Of a stretch of DNA of 64,000 bases, positions 20,937 through 31,752 are shown in pieces. The stretch spans positions 143,518 through 207,517 of the forward strand of contig MU001515.1 of NCBI GenBank assembly GCA_010093485.1. Reading direction: 5' to 3'. A program made the translations under genes and the position numbers. Below the pieces are notes generated by a model. The model ran no database searches and was not told the DNA's origin. It was given only the letters and a program-made list of their open reading frames with translations. Each line of letters opens with the position of its first letter. Positions within the stretch are counted from its first letter, which is position 1. This DNA is from Karstenula rhodostoma CBS 690.94. Its lineage: Eukaryota; Ascomycota; Dothideomycetes; Pleosporales; Didymosphaeriaceae.

Positions 20937-22067
20937 ATGTCATCTTCCCCTTCCTCGGTTTCTCGGATCTTTCCGGCCTCGGTCTTTATAGTTCTTAGCC
21001 TGTCATGCTTTTTCTTCATGGACATGATCAGTCTGATTATCAATTTCCCTTCTCCAACAGCTTCAGGACGCATAGAATGGGACAATGGCACATTTCCAAT
21101 CTTGGACAACTTCCACTGGCTCCGCCCTTTGGATCCGATTATTCGCGAGATAACACCTGGCTTCGCACCTAGCAGCTTCGGTTACGACGACGTCAGTAGA
21201 TGGCAGATGATGAACTTCATAATATCAGAACCTGGAGTATTTTACGCTATCTGGGGATTCGAGAGTCTGAGAAGAGGGGTCAGAGGCGGTCCGGCGTCCT
21301 AGTAAGCAATCGTCCTTCAATGCTGAACCTGTACACGTTGACGGCGCTGACGCAAATCTAGTCCTGGAATTTTTGGTTTCATTGCGCAGTTTGGCGGCGG
21401 AGGAGTCATCATCCCCATATACTACTTCTCATATCTGGCTTTCACACGACCGATCCGATCTCGGCCCCTTCCTGAACGCAGAATTGACATCGGTGGCGCC
21501 ACAATCTGGTCAACCCTTCTGATCTTATTCCATGTCATTCCTGTAGTCGGCATCATGTTTGACACTAGTCTCGAGGCGAGACACTGGTGGACATGGTTCT
21601 GGCAACTCTACACCGTGAGAATCACGCTGTCATGGTACATCGTACAATTTGTCGGCGGGTTCATCAAGCTCCCGACGGTGCACAGCACAATGAGCTACCG
21701 AACTAAGACTGCACTCGTCCTAGCACCGTTCATTGCAATCGCGGTAGGGTTATGGACGTATACCGTACTATACTGCCCGTATACTCTTTCTGCAGTCTTC
21801 TATCCGCACCCACTGACGGAAGACACGTGGGTTTTGCGCATGAGGCGCATCTTACAGTTCGACCAACTGTTCGTCTGGGGAAGCTCGGTGCTCTGGGTTG
21901 CTATGGATATGCGACGCAATCGTATGTCAAGCGGCATCGAAATTATATTGGCGGGAATCATGCTGGCAGGTGTTGCAGGTACTGGAGCGAGCTTCGGGCT
22001 TGTGTGGCTCTGGAGAGAGTGGAAGCTCGCTGGTGACGATGAGAAGAGCGTGCTGAAGGATGAGTAG
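20937..22067 (+). CDS. Polytopic membrane protein of unknown function
   Basis: The exons are 20937-21301 and 21362-22067; intron 21302-21361 begins GTAAGC and ends TAG (356 aa). An in-frame upstream ATG at 20850 would add 29 residues; I prefer 20937, which puts the first hydrophobic segment near the start. About seven transmembrane segments are visible, including SVFIVLSLSCFFFMDMISL, IWSTLLILFHVIPVVGIMF, and LVLAPFIAIAVGLWTYTVLY. A soluble loop between TM1 and TM2 holds WDNGTFPILDNFHWLRPLDP. The layout recalls small polytopic proteins encoded near fungal secondary-metabolite genes, but I recognise no cluster here and assign no function. Confidence 0.75.
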
Positions 22068-22408
22068 ATAATCCAAAAGCAATTATGGCGAAGGGTTCAG
22101 TCAAAGTTGTCTTCTGAGTCGCACGTGATTTGATAGTGCACACTGACTTGAGCCTGTCGCTTTGGCTTTGGTTGCTCTTTGATCAATAAATGATTGCTAT
22201 GATACTAAGACATCTGATTCCTAGGATCAGAGCTTCCACCATCCCCCAATCTCGGCATCTGAAGCCTCAAAGCTTGTCCATCTGTTCTCATCGCCGACTC
22301 CCCTATACTTAGCAAAAATGGATAATAAAATAACAGCCTCGTGAATGTGACAGCGCCATCCTCGTAATGGCTCGCCACGATCGTTTCCGGCGCTTCGCCT
22401 TCTCCCAC
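22068..22408. other. Intergenic, nothing seen
   Basis: The 3' region of the membrane protein gene facing the tannase relic. No motif recognised. Confidence 0.45.
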
Positions 22409-23456
22409 TCACCTCACTAAATAGCCCAGCTCAGAGAACATCTCAGCACCAACACCCCCACGGCCATGGGTCGCACCGGGTATCTCAAAGAAGCGAAACC
22501 ACTCGCGTATGGCAGTAGCACCGCATAGTCTCTCAGGGCGACGATACAGGTCGAGTGCAAAGTTCGGTGCAACGGAAGTATCGTGTCATAATCACTTTCC
22601 CGCCAAGTTGTTGGAACTTGGACATGTCAGCCATGCCAGTGTACTCAAGACTTTCCGTCTTGCTAGTCCTGGCAAGCAGTGTCGGTTCTGATAGGTTGAT
22701 GGTGAAAGATGTCACCTCCTCCGCCGGGTCAGGCCAAAAGGCATAGTGCGACAGGAAACTGACGGCAAAATCGCAATAACCTGGATTTCCGCCCTCTGTC
22801 TGTGCGACGTATGTACCAGGCCAGACTGATTCAGAGCCCGGTAAAACGCCTTCCAGATTGAGTTGTTGATGCGTGATGCTACTAACAGGGCCAGCATAGA
22901 GCCGCTTGGCGGCCTCAAGGGCAGTCCGAGAAAGACATGATGAGCTATTTTGGTGTCGCGCAGAGAAAGCGAGTCTGTCGATCTCAAAATGACACGAACG
23001 CGGGATTCCTATTACGCCATCTTTCAGACCGGCAAGATAGTCACAAGCATCTAATACCGCCTCCTTAATAACTCGAACATTATCGACAGTAATAGCTTGC
23101 GTGAAATTCGTCTCGTCCAAGAGCACGGCGCGAACGTTGCTTGTGATAGCGTAGGTAGTCACTCCAGTCTCGTTGAGAGCAGGTGCCGTTGCGTATACAC
23201 CGTTGAAGTCTTCTGGGTATCGTTGAGCTTCGACCAGCGACTGTCGGCATCCAGTCAACAACTCCAAATGATATGCATATCTAATTTCTACGCTGTAGTA
23301 TTTGGTAACGATAGCTTTCGATATCACAGCTGCAAGATGCGTAGCTAGATAATCCCAATCGATGCGCATCTGGAAGCTATTGGCGAAGGAGTCGAACTTC
23401 GAATTATTGGATGCCCCTAATATCCGTGTTAGTCTGCCCTTTGAACATGCTGGCAT
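22409..23456 (-). pseudogene. Tannase/feruloyl esterase relic, C-terminal two thirds
   Basis: The minus-strand frame from 23456 carries family blocks in order: IDWDYLATHLAAVISKAIV, GCRQSLVEAQRYPEDFNGVY (the nucleophile segment, where the family has C-S-x-G-G-R-Q), DGVIGIPRSCHFE, SSSCLSRTALEAAKRLYAGP, and LPGSESVWPGTY. The Cys-Ser-x-Gly of the catalytic elbow is replaced by ELLTGCRQ, so the nucleophile is missing. The frame stops at 22533-22535. The expected C-terminus (REWFRFFEIPGATHGRGG) is in another frame and ends at 22409. The N-terminal part is not upstream on this strand; a matching piece lies on the + strand next door. Confidence 0.75.
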
Positions 23457-23479
23457 GATCAGATGCTTTACCCATATCG

Positions 23480-23765
23480 TTGGCGCTCGGTCATTGTATA
23501 TGGGTGTTCTGCAAATACGCTTGAAGCATGTAACTCTTTGTTAAACAAGACCGGCGTTACTGAAGCCGAGTCCAGGGTCATCACTTCTTCTACCTTCAAC
23601 TCTTCCACCAAAAATCCTTATTGTTACGCCACTGTGCGCATCGGCCAACGTATCACGACTTGGCTCAAACTTCCGGAACTATCAAATTGGAATGAAAGAT
23701 ACGTGACAGGTTGGGTGTGGCGGTGGATGCGGCTACAACACTTTCGAAGAGAGCCGTGCCTTATT
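23480..23765 (+). pseudogene. Tannase/feruloyl esterase relic, N-terminal piece in inverted orientation
   Basis: On the + strand, NPYCYATVRIGQRITTWLKL and PELSNWNERYVTG resemble the N-terminal region of tannase/feruloyl esterases (Y-C-x-V-x-V ... W-N-x-R-F ... G-G-G-G). The glycine-rich loop is in a neighbouring frame (GCGGGCGYNT near 23712-23742). It is head-to-head with the C-terminal relic on the minus strand, so an inversion between 23456 and 23480 is the simplest reading. The match is weaker than for the C-terminal part. Confidence 0.45.
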
Positions 23766-23934
23766 TAATAGTACAAGGATATTAATGGAGGGATATGCCG
23801 TGAGAGGGTTAAAACGAGTTTCGCAATTGATGACCTGGAAACCATACTGACATCAATATTGGCCACGCAATCGATGGACCAAGCCGCCTTACCGCTGCTT
23901 ATATATCGTTTTAATATGGGTATCCAAAAGATGT

Positions 23935-24066
23935 ACCAAAAGTGGGGGAATGTGTACACAGTATCTGATCGTCTACGAATGAACAGTAAGATATGGGCCC
24001 ACCAAAAGTGGGGGAATGTGTACACAGTATCTGATCGTCTACGAATGAACAGTAAGATATGGGCCC
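23935..24066 (+). repeat. Perfect 66-bp tandem duplication
   Basis: Two identical 66-bp copies (23935-24000, 24001-24066), starting ACCAAAAGTGGGGG. Identity implies a recent duplication or ongoing copy-number change. It is not in a gene. Confidence 0.9.
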
Positions 24067-26016
24067 ACTTAACATCCGGGAGCGGCTTAGCGTCAGATAG
24101 GATACCGGGGGAAGACCTCGAACATTGGAAAAATCTGCACTAAAACTTGCTCAGACCTAGCTTCATAGATATCCAGGTACTCGGAGCAATGAGCCGGGCT
24201 TCGAAGAAAGTCCTGGTATAGCACGATTAAACCCGATCTTCTCCTATCCGCAATGGTCCATAGGCTGCCAATAACATTTCGCAGCAGAAGCGTAACAGGA
24301 GGTGTATGCCTAAGCGAGAAAATGGGCACTCTTGAGTGTTCGGCACCTTCATGATATGGCCTTCGCGGAAAGCGGAAAAATTTTTCGCGGCGGCCCGACC
24401 CCCCTGCTAGAGCCAGCGTAAATCGATCTATTCGAGCTCCTAGTGTTCAGTGCAACACTGGATAAGTGTTTAATTTCGCCAAGTTGGTTCTGTTTCGTTG
24501 AATATAAATGGCTTTTGGTCCATGGTGCTTTGATTGGTCACAACTATGGCAGCATAAGGACGAACTCTGCCTCTTACCTTCCGCACACATGGCTACACAG
24601 TATACCACAAGCATACAGCTCGACCACCCATGTTATTCAACGCGGTTTCTGGTCCGTCATCCTTTCTTATATTAATGAGGGCGTTTTGCAGAGTCTACGA
24701 CCGATAAAAGTGCCAGATTCGACGTGTGTAAAGAGGTTGCATCGTGCCACGATAGCTTTGATGCAACCTCCTGAGTTGTGAGTACCGCAAAGAGGATGTC
24801 CAAGTACTTTTCAAACCCCAAAGGTCGATAGGATGCGACTAGTATTGTGTTCTAGGGGAAGGTCGTACGCTCTCCCGAATAGCAGCTCATGTTATGGTGA
24901 AAGATCAAAGACCTCGTGATGCTTCGCGTAACTGGTTGGAGCAACCCGGGACACGTGTAGAGCGGACCCTGCAGTATTTTGAAGGGTTTTCGTGATGTAA
25001 AGACTCCATAATAATTCCTATCATTAACAACTTCACGGCAAGTGTGATTAGTAACTGTTCGGGAAGACTAGGGACTCGAACCCTTGATCGTCATCAGGGC
25101 GACCACCTCTTGAGGACTTATCACAGATATCCTGGGGTGTTGTGTCCGTGCGTAAAGTTTTTCCGGGATGTCGCCACCCGAAGGATATCGAATCAAGATT
25201 TGCACATCTTTTGCACGGAGGGATATCCTCCAAAATCGTTAACTCCGCGACAAGATCTTGGAACCGGAGTAACTGCCGAGGCCTTTTGCGTCTACTTTCT
25301 CTGCTATCGATCGGCGGTGACCGGGAAGGATCGAGGGCGGGTACGCTAGCCTTAATAGCTCGAAGACCTTCCCCCCCGATTGGTCTAGGCCTATCCGCGA
25401 CGTGCTCCACCCAGCCCTCTTGAGACCTGACAGGTCAAAATAATTTCAAGATGTCGGTGAGGTGTTTTCATTGTTTACTGATACTGATTCCGCTGCTACG
25501 AACATTGCCCGCGGTGCAAGGCTTCCGGTCTATGCACTACGGCATGGCTCCCACCGTCAGTTTCACATTCTTCTTGCTCGTGCGAACGTTTTTTTGCAGA
25601 GGAAATGGGCACATCACGTCACCCAGCACATGGACATGATACTCATGATACTCGTTGTCAACATGAAGCTCAAAAAAAAAAGTGGGTTATGGTACCGACA
25701 TCCCACCGGCGCACTAGGGGGATTATCGGAGTTTGGCTGCACTGACGTCGCGGAACCCTGCAAACCCTTCAAAATTTCACCGGAGCAAAGCGGCAAGATT
25801 CGAAATCTAGATTCCCCAACATTCCATTTGACCATGACGAATCGTGGCATCGGCGAACGCGCGGCGAGCAACACGTTTAAGAAGCGCATAGGAGCTGCCA
25901 TCAATGTACTCATTCATCACCTCACAAATACACATCCTCCTACGCTATTCCTACTCGTACCTGTCAGCACTAGTCCTATTTGATCCAACGATCTACACAA
26001 CATCCCAACGTATATC
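24067..26016. other. 1.95 kb with no supportable gene
   Basis: Several frames up to 173 codons, but none has a recognisable motif. Positions 25061-25100 on the minus strand hold a tRNA B-box-like sequence without a matching cloverleaf. The final ~30 bases are the 5' leader of the alcohol dehydrogenase. Confidence 0.4.
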
Positions 26017-27087
26017 ATGGCTTCCGCTCCTGCAAAGACCTTCGAGGGTTGGGTCGCCCACGATCCTTCCGCCGCCCAGGGAAACATGAAATGGGGCGAC
26101 TTCGAGCCCAAGCCTTTCGAGGAGACCGACATTGAGATGGAGATCTCCCACTGCGGTGTCTGCGGCAGCGATTTGCACACTCTTTCCAGTGGATGGGGCC
26201 CCTCAGACTACCCCCTCGTCGTCGGTCACGAAATCATCGGCAAGGTGACCCGCGTCGGAAGCAAAGTCACGGACATCAAGGAGGGTGACCGTGTCGGTGT
26301 AGGCGCTCAGAGCAACAGCTGCCAGGAGTGCAAGCGCTGCAAGAACGGTCAGGAGACGCAGTGCAAGAAGTCCACCGGCACCTACAACTCCCGCTACCAC
26401 ACTGAGAAGGGTGGCAAGTCGTTTGGTGGCTATGCAAAGATGTGGCGTGGAGCCGGTGCCTACGCTGTCCCTATCCCGGATTCCATTCCCTCTGAGATCG
26501 CAGCCCCTATGCTATGCGGTGGTGTCACCGTGTACAACCCCCTTGTGGCCAACGGCGCCGGTCCCGGCAAGCGCGTCGGTGTCATCGGTATCGGTGGTCT
26601 CGGTCACTTCGCCCTCCTCTTCGCAAAGGCGCTGAAGTGCGACAAGGTCGTTGCGATCTCGCGTTCCTCCAGCAAGAAGGAGGAAGCTTTGAAGATGGGT
26701 GCCGATGAGTTCATCGCCACTGGTGAGGACGAGAACTGGTCCGCCAACAACACGGACTGCGTCGACATCCTCATTTCTACCGTTTCCGGCCCCGGCTTCC
26801 AGGTCGAAAAGTACTTCAACCTGCTCGACATTGGTGGTATTCTCGTCCAGGTCGGCGCGCCTGAGGACGATCTGCCAGCCTTCAAGGCGTTCTCGCTCAT
26901 TCTCAAGAACTTGAAACTTGGCGGTAGCTTGATCGGAACCAGGCAGCACATCAAGGACATGTTCGAGCTGGCAGCGAAGGAGGATGTCAAGTCCTGGGTT
27001 CAGGTCAGGCCGATGAGTGAGGCCAACCAGGTCCTCATTGACTTTGAGGACGGCAAGCCCAGGTACCGCTATGTGTTGCAGAACTAA
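26017..27087 (+). CDS. Zinc-dependent NADP alcohol dehydrogenase (ADH6/CAD-type)
   Basis: An intronless 356-aa protein, the usual length for the cinnamyl-alcohol-dehydrogenase-like MDR group. Catalytic zinc: Cys in HCGVCGSD, the GHE motif, and Cys in APMLCGGVTVYNPL. Structural zinc: the four Cys of SCQECKRCKNGQETQC. Cofactor loop: GIGGLGHFALLFAKAL, with SRSSSKKEEA after the next strand, typical of NADP preference. It probably reduces a broad range of aldehydes to alcohols in the cytosol. All key residues are present and the codon use is GC-rich, as in well-expressed genes; I expect it to be functional. Confidence 0.93.
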   Translation: MASAPAKTFEGWVAHDPSAAQGNMKWGDFEPKPFEETDIEMEISHCGVCGSDLHTLSSGWGPSDYPLVVGHEIIGKVTRVGSKVTDIKEGDRVGVGAQSNSCQECKRCKNGQETQCKKSTGTYNSRYHTEKGGKSFGGYAKMWRGAGAYAVPIPDSIPSEIAAPMLCGGVTVYNPLVANGAGPGKRVGVIGIGGLGHFALLFAKALKCDKVVAISRSSSKKEEALKMGADEFIATGEDENWSANNTDCVDILISTVSGPGFQVEKYFNLLDIGGILVQVGAPEDDLPAFKAFSLILKNLKLGGSLIGTRQHIKDMFELAAKEDVKSWVQVRPMSEANQVLIDFEDGKPRYRYVLQN

Positions 27088-27453
27088 GTTGGTTGGGTTA
27101 GCGTGGAGTTGAGCCTTTTTTTTGATACAAGATACCACTAGCCTTTCAAATTAGAAAGACATGACTTCATGACATGAACGTTCCAGATCTGTGCAGTGTG
27201 TAGCATCCGCGCTCTCCGCTATCTTTTCACCCAAAATCCCCAGTTTTCACTTCTTTGCCCCCAGAGAAGGAGAGAGAGAGAGTTCAGTGTAGGATACTGA
27301 CGAACGTGAATCGCTGTGCTAAGCACACATGAGCATGTGCATCAGAGCTGATAGCGGCTGCGTAGCGTAGCCGAGCCTGGCGAATATGTCTCGTTGACGT
27401 TGACACTAGGCAGAAAAGGGTAAATAAAATGCAACCCGTTGGTGTATACTATA

Positions 27454-27579
27454 CAGTCCCCCAGCAGGTTCGGGAGACTAGTGCGCCCCACTTAGCAGGG
27501 GGGCAGATTATCTGTAAAAGACTACTCGAGGGCTTTGCGAACCTTGACTAGTTAGTCTCCCGAACCTGCTGGGAGACTG
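27454..27579 (+). mobile_element. 126-bp MITE with 9-bp target duplication
   Basis: Termini CAGTCCCCCAGCAGGTTCGG (27454 on) and the inverted match ending 27579 share 27 bp with one mismatch. The direct repeat TATACTATA flanks it exactly (27445-27453 and 27580-27588). A 9-bp duplication fits Mutator-like elements; hAT elements would give 8. Non-coding. Unrelated to the TA-flanked elements near 15 kb. Confidence 0.85.
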
Positions 27580-27588
27580 TATACTATA

Positions 27589-28717
27589 GAGCACACTTCG
27601 TGATGCGCTAGAGATGGACCACTCATTCATGTCTGTATTACAAGGAGGAAGGAATGAAGATGCAGCGCTGGAGTCGTCTGTGTACTCATGAATCATTCTC
27701 ACCCACACGCAAGACAAGATCCCCGTAGTTGCCCTCACCTTATCTTTTCTCCTAGCTAGAAGAAATACGGTCGACAGTAAATGAAATGCGACGAAGTGTT
27801 GCATACCTTACATGAGTTCACGGATATTGGATGGTGGGTATAGGCCTAGTTTGTACCTTTAGCATTAGCAGCGTATCGGCGTGATACGAACTCACATTAC
27901 GACAACGCATCCACAGAACTGAGCATCAAGCGGGTAACTTGGCTTTCTAGGGTGGTTTGTGTGATTTGGGACTGATGCAGAATCGGCGGTGACGGTAGTT
28001 TCTGGATCCGAATGCACACCTGCGGTAGTGTGATACCGTGCAGCTTCCTTGAGACACAACCAATGAACATATCTCGCGAACGACTGCCGTTGATCAGGGA
28101 ATGCGAAAGTATTGACATCCAAGAAGGCAATTTGGAAGCTGCATGGTGCCTACGGAACGCCTAATCTCCATTCGTCCAGTAGCGTGTTGGATCCTTCACG
28201 CTTGCCCGTTGACCCAGGGTCCGCTTCATCAAGCCTCTTCTTATTCTACTTCGACTCCTCGACTGCGCGGTTCGTTCAAGAAATAGTCCTCCATTCCAGA
28301 GCTGCTTTCAGTTCCTTGCAAAGTAATTGTACAAGCGGACGCAGCGACGCAGCGACGCAGTACATCTACATCGACGTGCAGCGGAGCGTTTCAATGTCGG
28401 CTCGACCGCTCCGCTGTGCCGTACCGTGGCGTTAACTGCATACGATCACATCAGCATTCCACCTATCAAGTCACGTCCCCTTGCCATGGCTTCGAGACCC
28501 GGAGAACAACGGTTTCTCATCGAGGTTCCAGAAGCTCGATCCGGAGCCCCACAACGCACGTGGATTGTACTGACCGGTGTTTGAAGGCACCCCAGAGCTG
28601 TGCCATTATTACGCGACACTATCATTCTATACTTGTAAATGATCGTGCGCCGCGCTCTTGGGAGACTTGCGTGTCCGGGAACAACACAACCTTTGACGAG
28701 TACCACACCACCCTGCG
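27589..28717. other. 1.1 kb with no supportable gene
   Basis: Short frames only, and a small GCAGCGACGCAGCGACGCAG simple repeat near 28340. Contains the upstream region of the membrane protein gene at 28718. Confidence 0.45.
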
Positions 28718-29810
28718 ATGCATCCGCATAGCCGCGAAGAGCTCGACAACAAATGGAAAATCATACGGCATGCAGCTTTCCTATCGGCACTTATCGTGAT
28801 CATCGTAACAATCAGAATCGCTTCAAGCTTGTTGCAGTGGAAACGCCTATCGGTTGCCGAATACCTCCTTCTCTTCGCAACCGCAGGCAGTCTGGCTCTG
28901 AACGGTGCAAGTATCTTTAGTAAGTTGCCGAGTCGATGGCTTATGCTGACCCGCGTGGGTAACCTGCTACAGTCACGGATAGGGCCGGGCTCGGGCACCA
29001 TATAGGCAATGTGTCTCGTGCCCAGCTTGTGTACTTCCTCAAGTTTTATTTTTCGGCGGCACTGTTGATCCCGACTTGTTTTGCCACTGCAAAGTTGTCC
29101 CTGCTCTGGCTTCTCCACCGGATTTTCGCGAACAGCTGGTTTCGGAATGTCGTACGAGTTCTTGCCGGGATTATTATCGCTTGGTGGGTGGCAAGCATTG
29201 TGCAGGAAGTTCGCATCTGCTATCCTGTCCAAACAAGATGGGAAGGCACTTGCAAAGGCAAGCACAGCCTGGGATCATTTCTCATACTTCCGATACCATG
29301 GATCGTGACAGATTGGCTGATCCTCCTTACCCCACTACCGGTTCTATGGAATAGCATCGATGCCAGAAGATCACGTGCGACACAAGTCGGACTACTGACT
29401 CTATTTGGTTTAGGGATTGTGTAAGTGTCGCCTTTGTAAGACGAATCTAGCTGATGGGGTCCAGCACCTGCTGTATATCAATCAGACGTTATACCGTGCA
29501 ACTGAACATGGACATGCACGATCTGACTTTCAGTTTGGTTGAGCCTACTCTGTGGCAGATGATCGACATCAGCACCACCATATGTTGCGCAGCACTTCCC
29601 GGATCAACGCATGTACTGAGAAGAATGCTGCCTGTGGATCTGCTCAAGCAGGCAGTAGACTGGGTGGAGCGGACATGGAAAGCTACGAAACAGAGTAGCT
29701 GCACAACTCGCAATCTTACAGCTGGAGATGCAGAAGCAAATCTTCCTCCTGTATCTACCTTGCAACATCCACAAAACTCATTGAGTGGTGCAGTATCCAA
29801 TCAAGCATGA
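28718..29810 (+). CDS. SAT4-like (fungal rhodopsin-type) integral membrane protein
   Basis: The exons are 28718-28919, 28973-29420 and 29465-29810; donors GTAAGT twice, acceptors CAG (331 aa). Splicing yields the family pattern: TM1 LSALIVIIVTIRIASSLLQW, then SIFITDRAGLGHHIGNVS, LKFYFSAALLIPTCFATAKL, LLWLLHRIF, a loop with CYPVQTRWEGTCKGK (two Cys), PIPWIVTDWLILLTPLPVLW, and GLLTLFGLGIVTCCISI. The C-terminus is a long Ser/Thr-rich cytoplasmic tail. SAT4-like proteins are seven-TM proteins related to the Pth11 group; roles are mostly unknown. The protein seems complete. Confidence 0.82.
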
Positions 29811-29995
29811 GCCGAGCTTCGACCTGCACCTCCCGCGGTCAGCCTCTTTTCCCTTAGTATCCGCTTACATTTGCAAGTAGCAGTGATGTCACTCAGATAT
29901 GCCAACCAGAAACGGAAGTTGCTGCTACGGTGCTACTGATCGATCGGCATGACTATGCTCCCTGACTAATACAAAGGCAATGGAGAAGGTCATGA

Positions 29996-30238
29996 ACATG
30001 GGCAAACCTCACTCGAGCAGATCACACTCCAGGAGCACAAACTTGCTCAGCCAGAGAACTGGACTTTCCCACTGCTGTAAATTTGAGCAAGTCACAAGGT
30101 GAGATCGCAAATATGCTCAGCATCAGCACTTGATTGTTCCTCTTGTTGTATCGTTCAGCGTGACTACACTTCCTGACCTTTACAGATGCAACGGAACTGA
30201 TCACCTCTATGGGCAAACCTCACTTGAGCAGCTCACAT
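29996..30238 (+). repeat. Duplicated upstream block of the orphan gene
   Basis: GGGCAAACCTCACTCGAGCAG (from 30001) recurs as GGGCAAACCTCACTTGAGCAG (from 30210), both upstream of the gene at 30545. A third, weaker copy precedes the relic at 12267. The segments may be regulatory or simply duplicated. Confidence 0.55.
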
Positions 30239-30432
30239 GTCGACGCGTAAACTTCCCCACCAATATCTCGCAGGTATAAGTACCATTGTGCGGCCCTTGT
30301 AGAGCAGCCAGTACAGCGGCGAGCGGGGATTCGCAGCAGAGTGGGTGACCGCTCCTGCCTCATTCACTCGCCGTTGTCATGTCGAGTTTTTTGTTGCTAG
30401 GCGACCGCGCCTTGCAAACGCTCGCACTCAGG

Positions 30433-30441
30433 TATATAAAA
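30433..30441 (+). promoter_or_regulatory. TATA box of the orphan gene
   Basis: TATATAAAA lies about 110 bp upstream of the ATG at 30545. The relic at 12267 has a TATATA motif in the matching position. Confidence 0.5.
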
Positions 30442-30544
30442 AAAGATTTACTCGTCGAAGTTCAAAGCAGACGCACACCGGACACAGCGTCTAACAGTCA
30501 CAACATCCTCTCTACACTAAAGACCACGTAGAGCCATCACAAGT

Positions 30545-31416
30545 ATGACCGGATACCGCAACCGGTTCGACCTGGGACCGGATGCCCGTCCCGCACCGAC
30601 CTCTGCTGCAGCGCCAGCACCACCACCAGACGGCCACAGCGCCCCCACGCCGCAGGAGTTCCCCCGCCTGTTCTTCGGCACCTCCCTCCCGCTCAATGAG
30701 CGCGTAGCCCTCCTGGACGCCATGAGACGATTGCCGCAGCAGTCAATCGTCGCGCAATTCGCGCGTGGCACCCCGGCTGGTCCGGCTGGCTCTGCAATGA
30801 CAGAAGCCACCATATACAAGGGCTGGCACCAGGACAAGACGGTTCTGTTTCCGAACCAGCACTTCACGGTCAGGCTGGAGTGGGTCGACGAGCGAAGGTA
30901 ATATGATGTTGTGCGCTTGCTTGATTTTGGTGCTTGTTTGCTTTCATGTTTCGCCATCCCGGAATGCCCAATTGACCCTGCCCGAACAGAAATCCGGTCC
31001 CTGGTGGGCAGTTCGGGAACGCGCACGTTCACGAGAACACCCTTGAGACGATCATCCGGTTCGACACGGGAAGGATGCTGGTCCGCCGCCCTGGAGAAAC
31101 CACCTTCCTCGAGTACCACGCGGACATCTGGAGGTACGTTCCGCGCCCATCTGGTCGGCCGCCGCCTTGGACGTATGAGACGGGCCTCGTCACTGACGAG
31201 GACGTCGTTGCCCCTTCGCCCCATTTCGCACCGGCTGGATCTGTGCCTGCTCTCCCTGCTCCGCCCTCCCAAGCACCAGCACCAGCATCCACACCAACAC
31301 CCGCGCCTGTCCAAGGCCCGTTTCTCCCGTCCGGATCAGCCACCAGGACGCGGCCCGCAGCACGGCACGCAGACGACATGGAGGACAGCCACACCAACCT
31401 CGAGGACCTGTACTGA
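30545..31416 (+). CDS. Orphan protein, intact member of a duplicated family
   Basis: The exons are 30545-30897 and 30990-31416; donor GTAATA, acceptor GAACAG, phase 2 (259 aa). The N-terminus is Pro/Ala-rich and probably disordered. The core runs from PRLFFGTSLPLNERVALLDAM through ATIYKGWHQ, QHFTVRLEWVDERRNPVPGG, HENTLETIIRFDTGRMLVRR, and TFLEYHADIWRYVPRP. The tail is Pro/Ala-rich and ends MEDSHTNLEDLY. No signal peptide, TM segment or known motif. Conservation of the core and the intron with the relic at 12267, and a copied tail downstream, show that it belongs to a local family. Function unknown. Confidence 0.75.
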
Positions 31417-31635
31417 GTTGTCCGAGGATGGACTGGTGGATTGGAGGATGATGGCGGTGTACAACTCGTTGTTCACGCTGCCGTAACTATTGTGGCGGGT
31501 TAGCCTAGCACACCACCGGGGAACTAGCACGAGACCTATATAGTGACCTCCATATTCATGCAATGGATATGGATACTCCTGCTTTGAGCTGTTTGAAATA
31601 TTTGTGTTTTGGCACCCTACCGAGTTCCTTTATCG

Positions 31636-31682
31636 AGTTTTGCCGCGGCTTGCCCAAGCTCGCGAAGTATCACATTTGATGG
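31636..31682 (+). repeat. Dispersed repeat, partner at 15357-15402
   Basis: Contains TTGCCGCGGCTTGCC and AGCTCGCGAAGTATCA, nearly the same as the 15.4 kb copy. It sits between the orphan gene and its degenerate tail copies. Confidence 0.6.
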
Positions 31683-31752
31683 ATACTCCTGCGAATCTCC
31701 TATACACATAACATGTATCCAGTGGATATCAAGAAACATGCGCTAGAAGGAT

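Noticed and set aside
16096..22067. Biosynthetic gene cluster from SDR, deacetylase and polytopic membrane gene
   Set aside because: No backbone enzyme, transporter or regulator is present, and the Agd3-like product acts outside the cell. The genes look independent.
25061..25140. tRNA-like sequence on the minus strand (B-box GGTTCGAGTCC)
   Set aside because: No matching acceptor stem within tRNA distance, the T-stem has a mismatch, and no A-box in the right place. At most a degraded tRNA-derived fragment.
25462..25983. 173-codon open frame before the alcohol dehydrogenase
   Set aside because: No recognisable motif, odd composition, and it runs into the promoter of a solid gene; likely chance.
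29996..30238. CRISPR-like or regulatory array upstream of the orphan gene
   Set aside because: Only two clear copies, irregular spacing; better explained as a local duplication.
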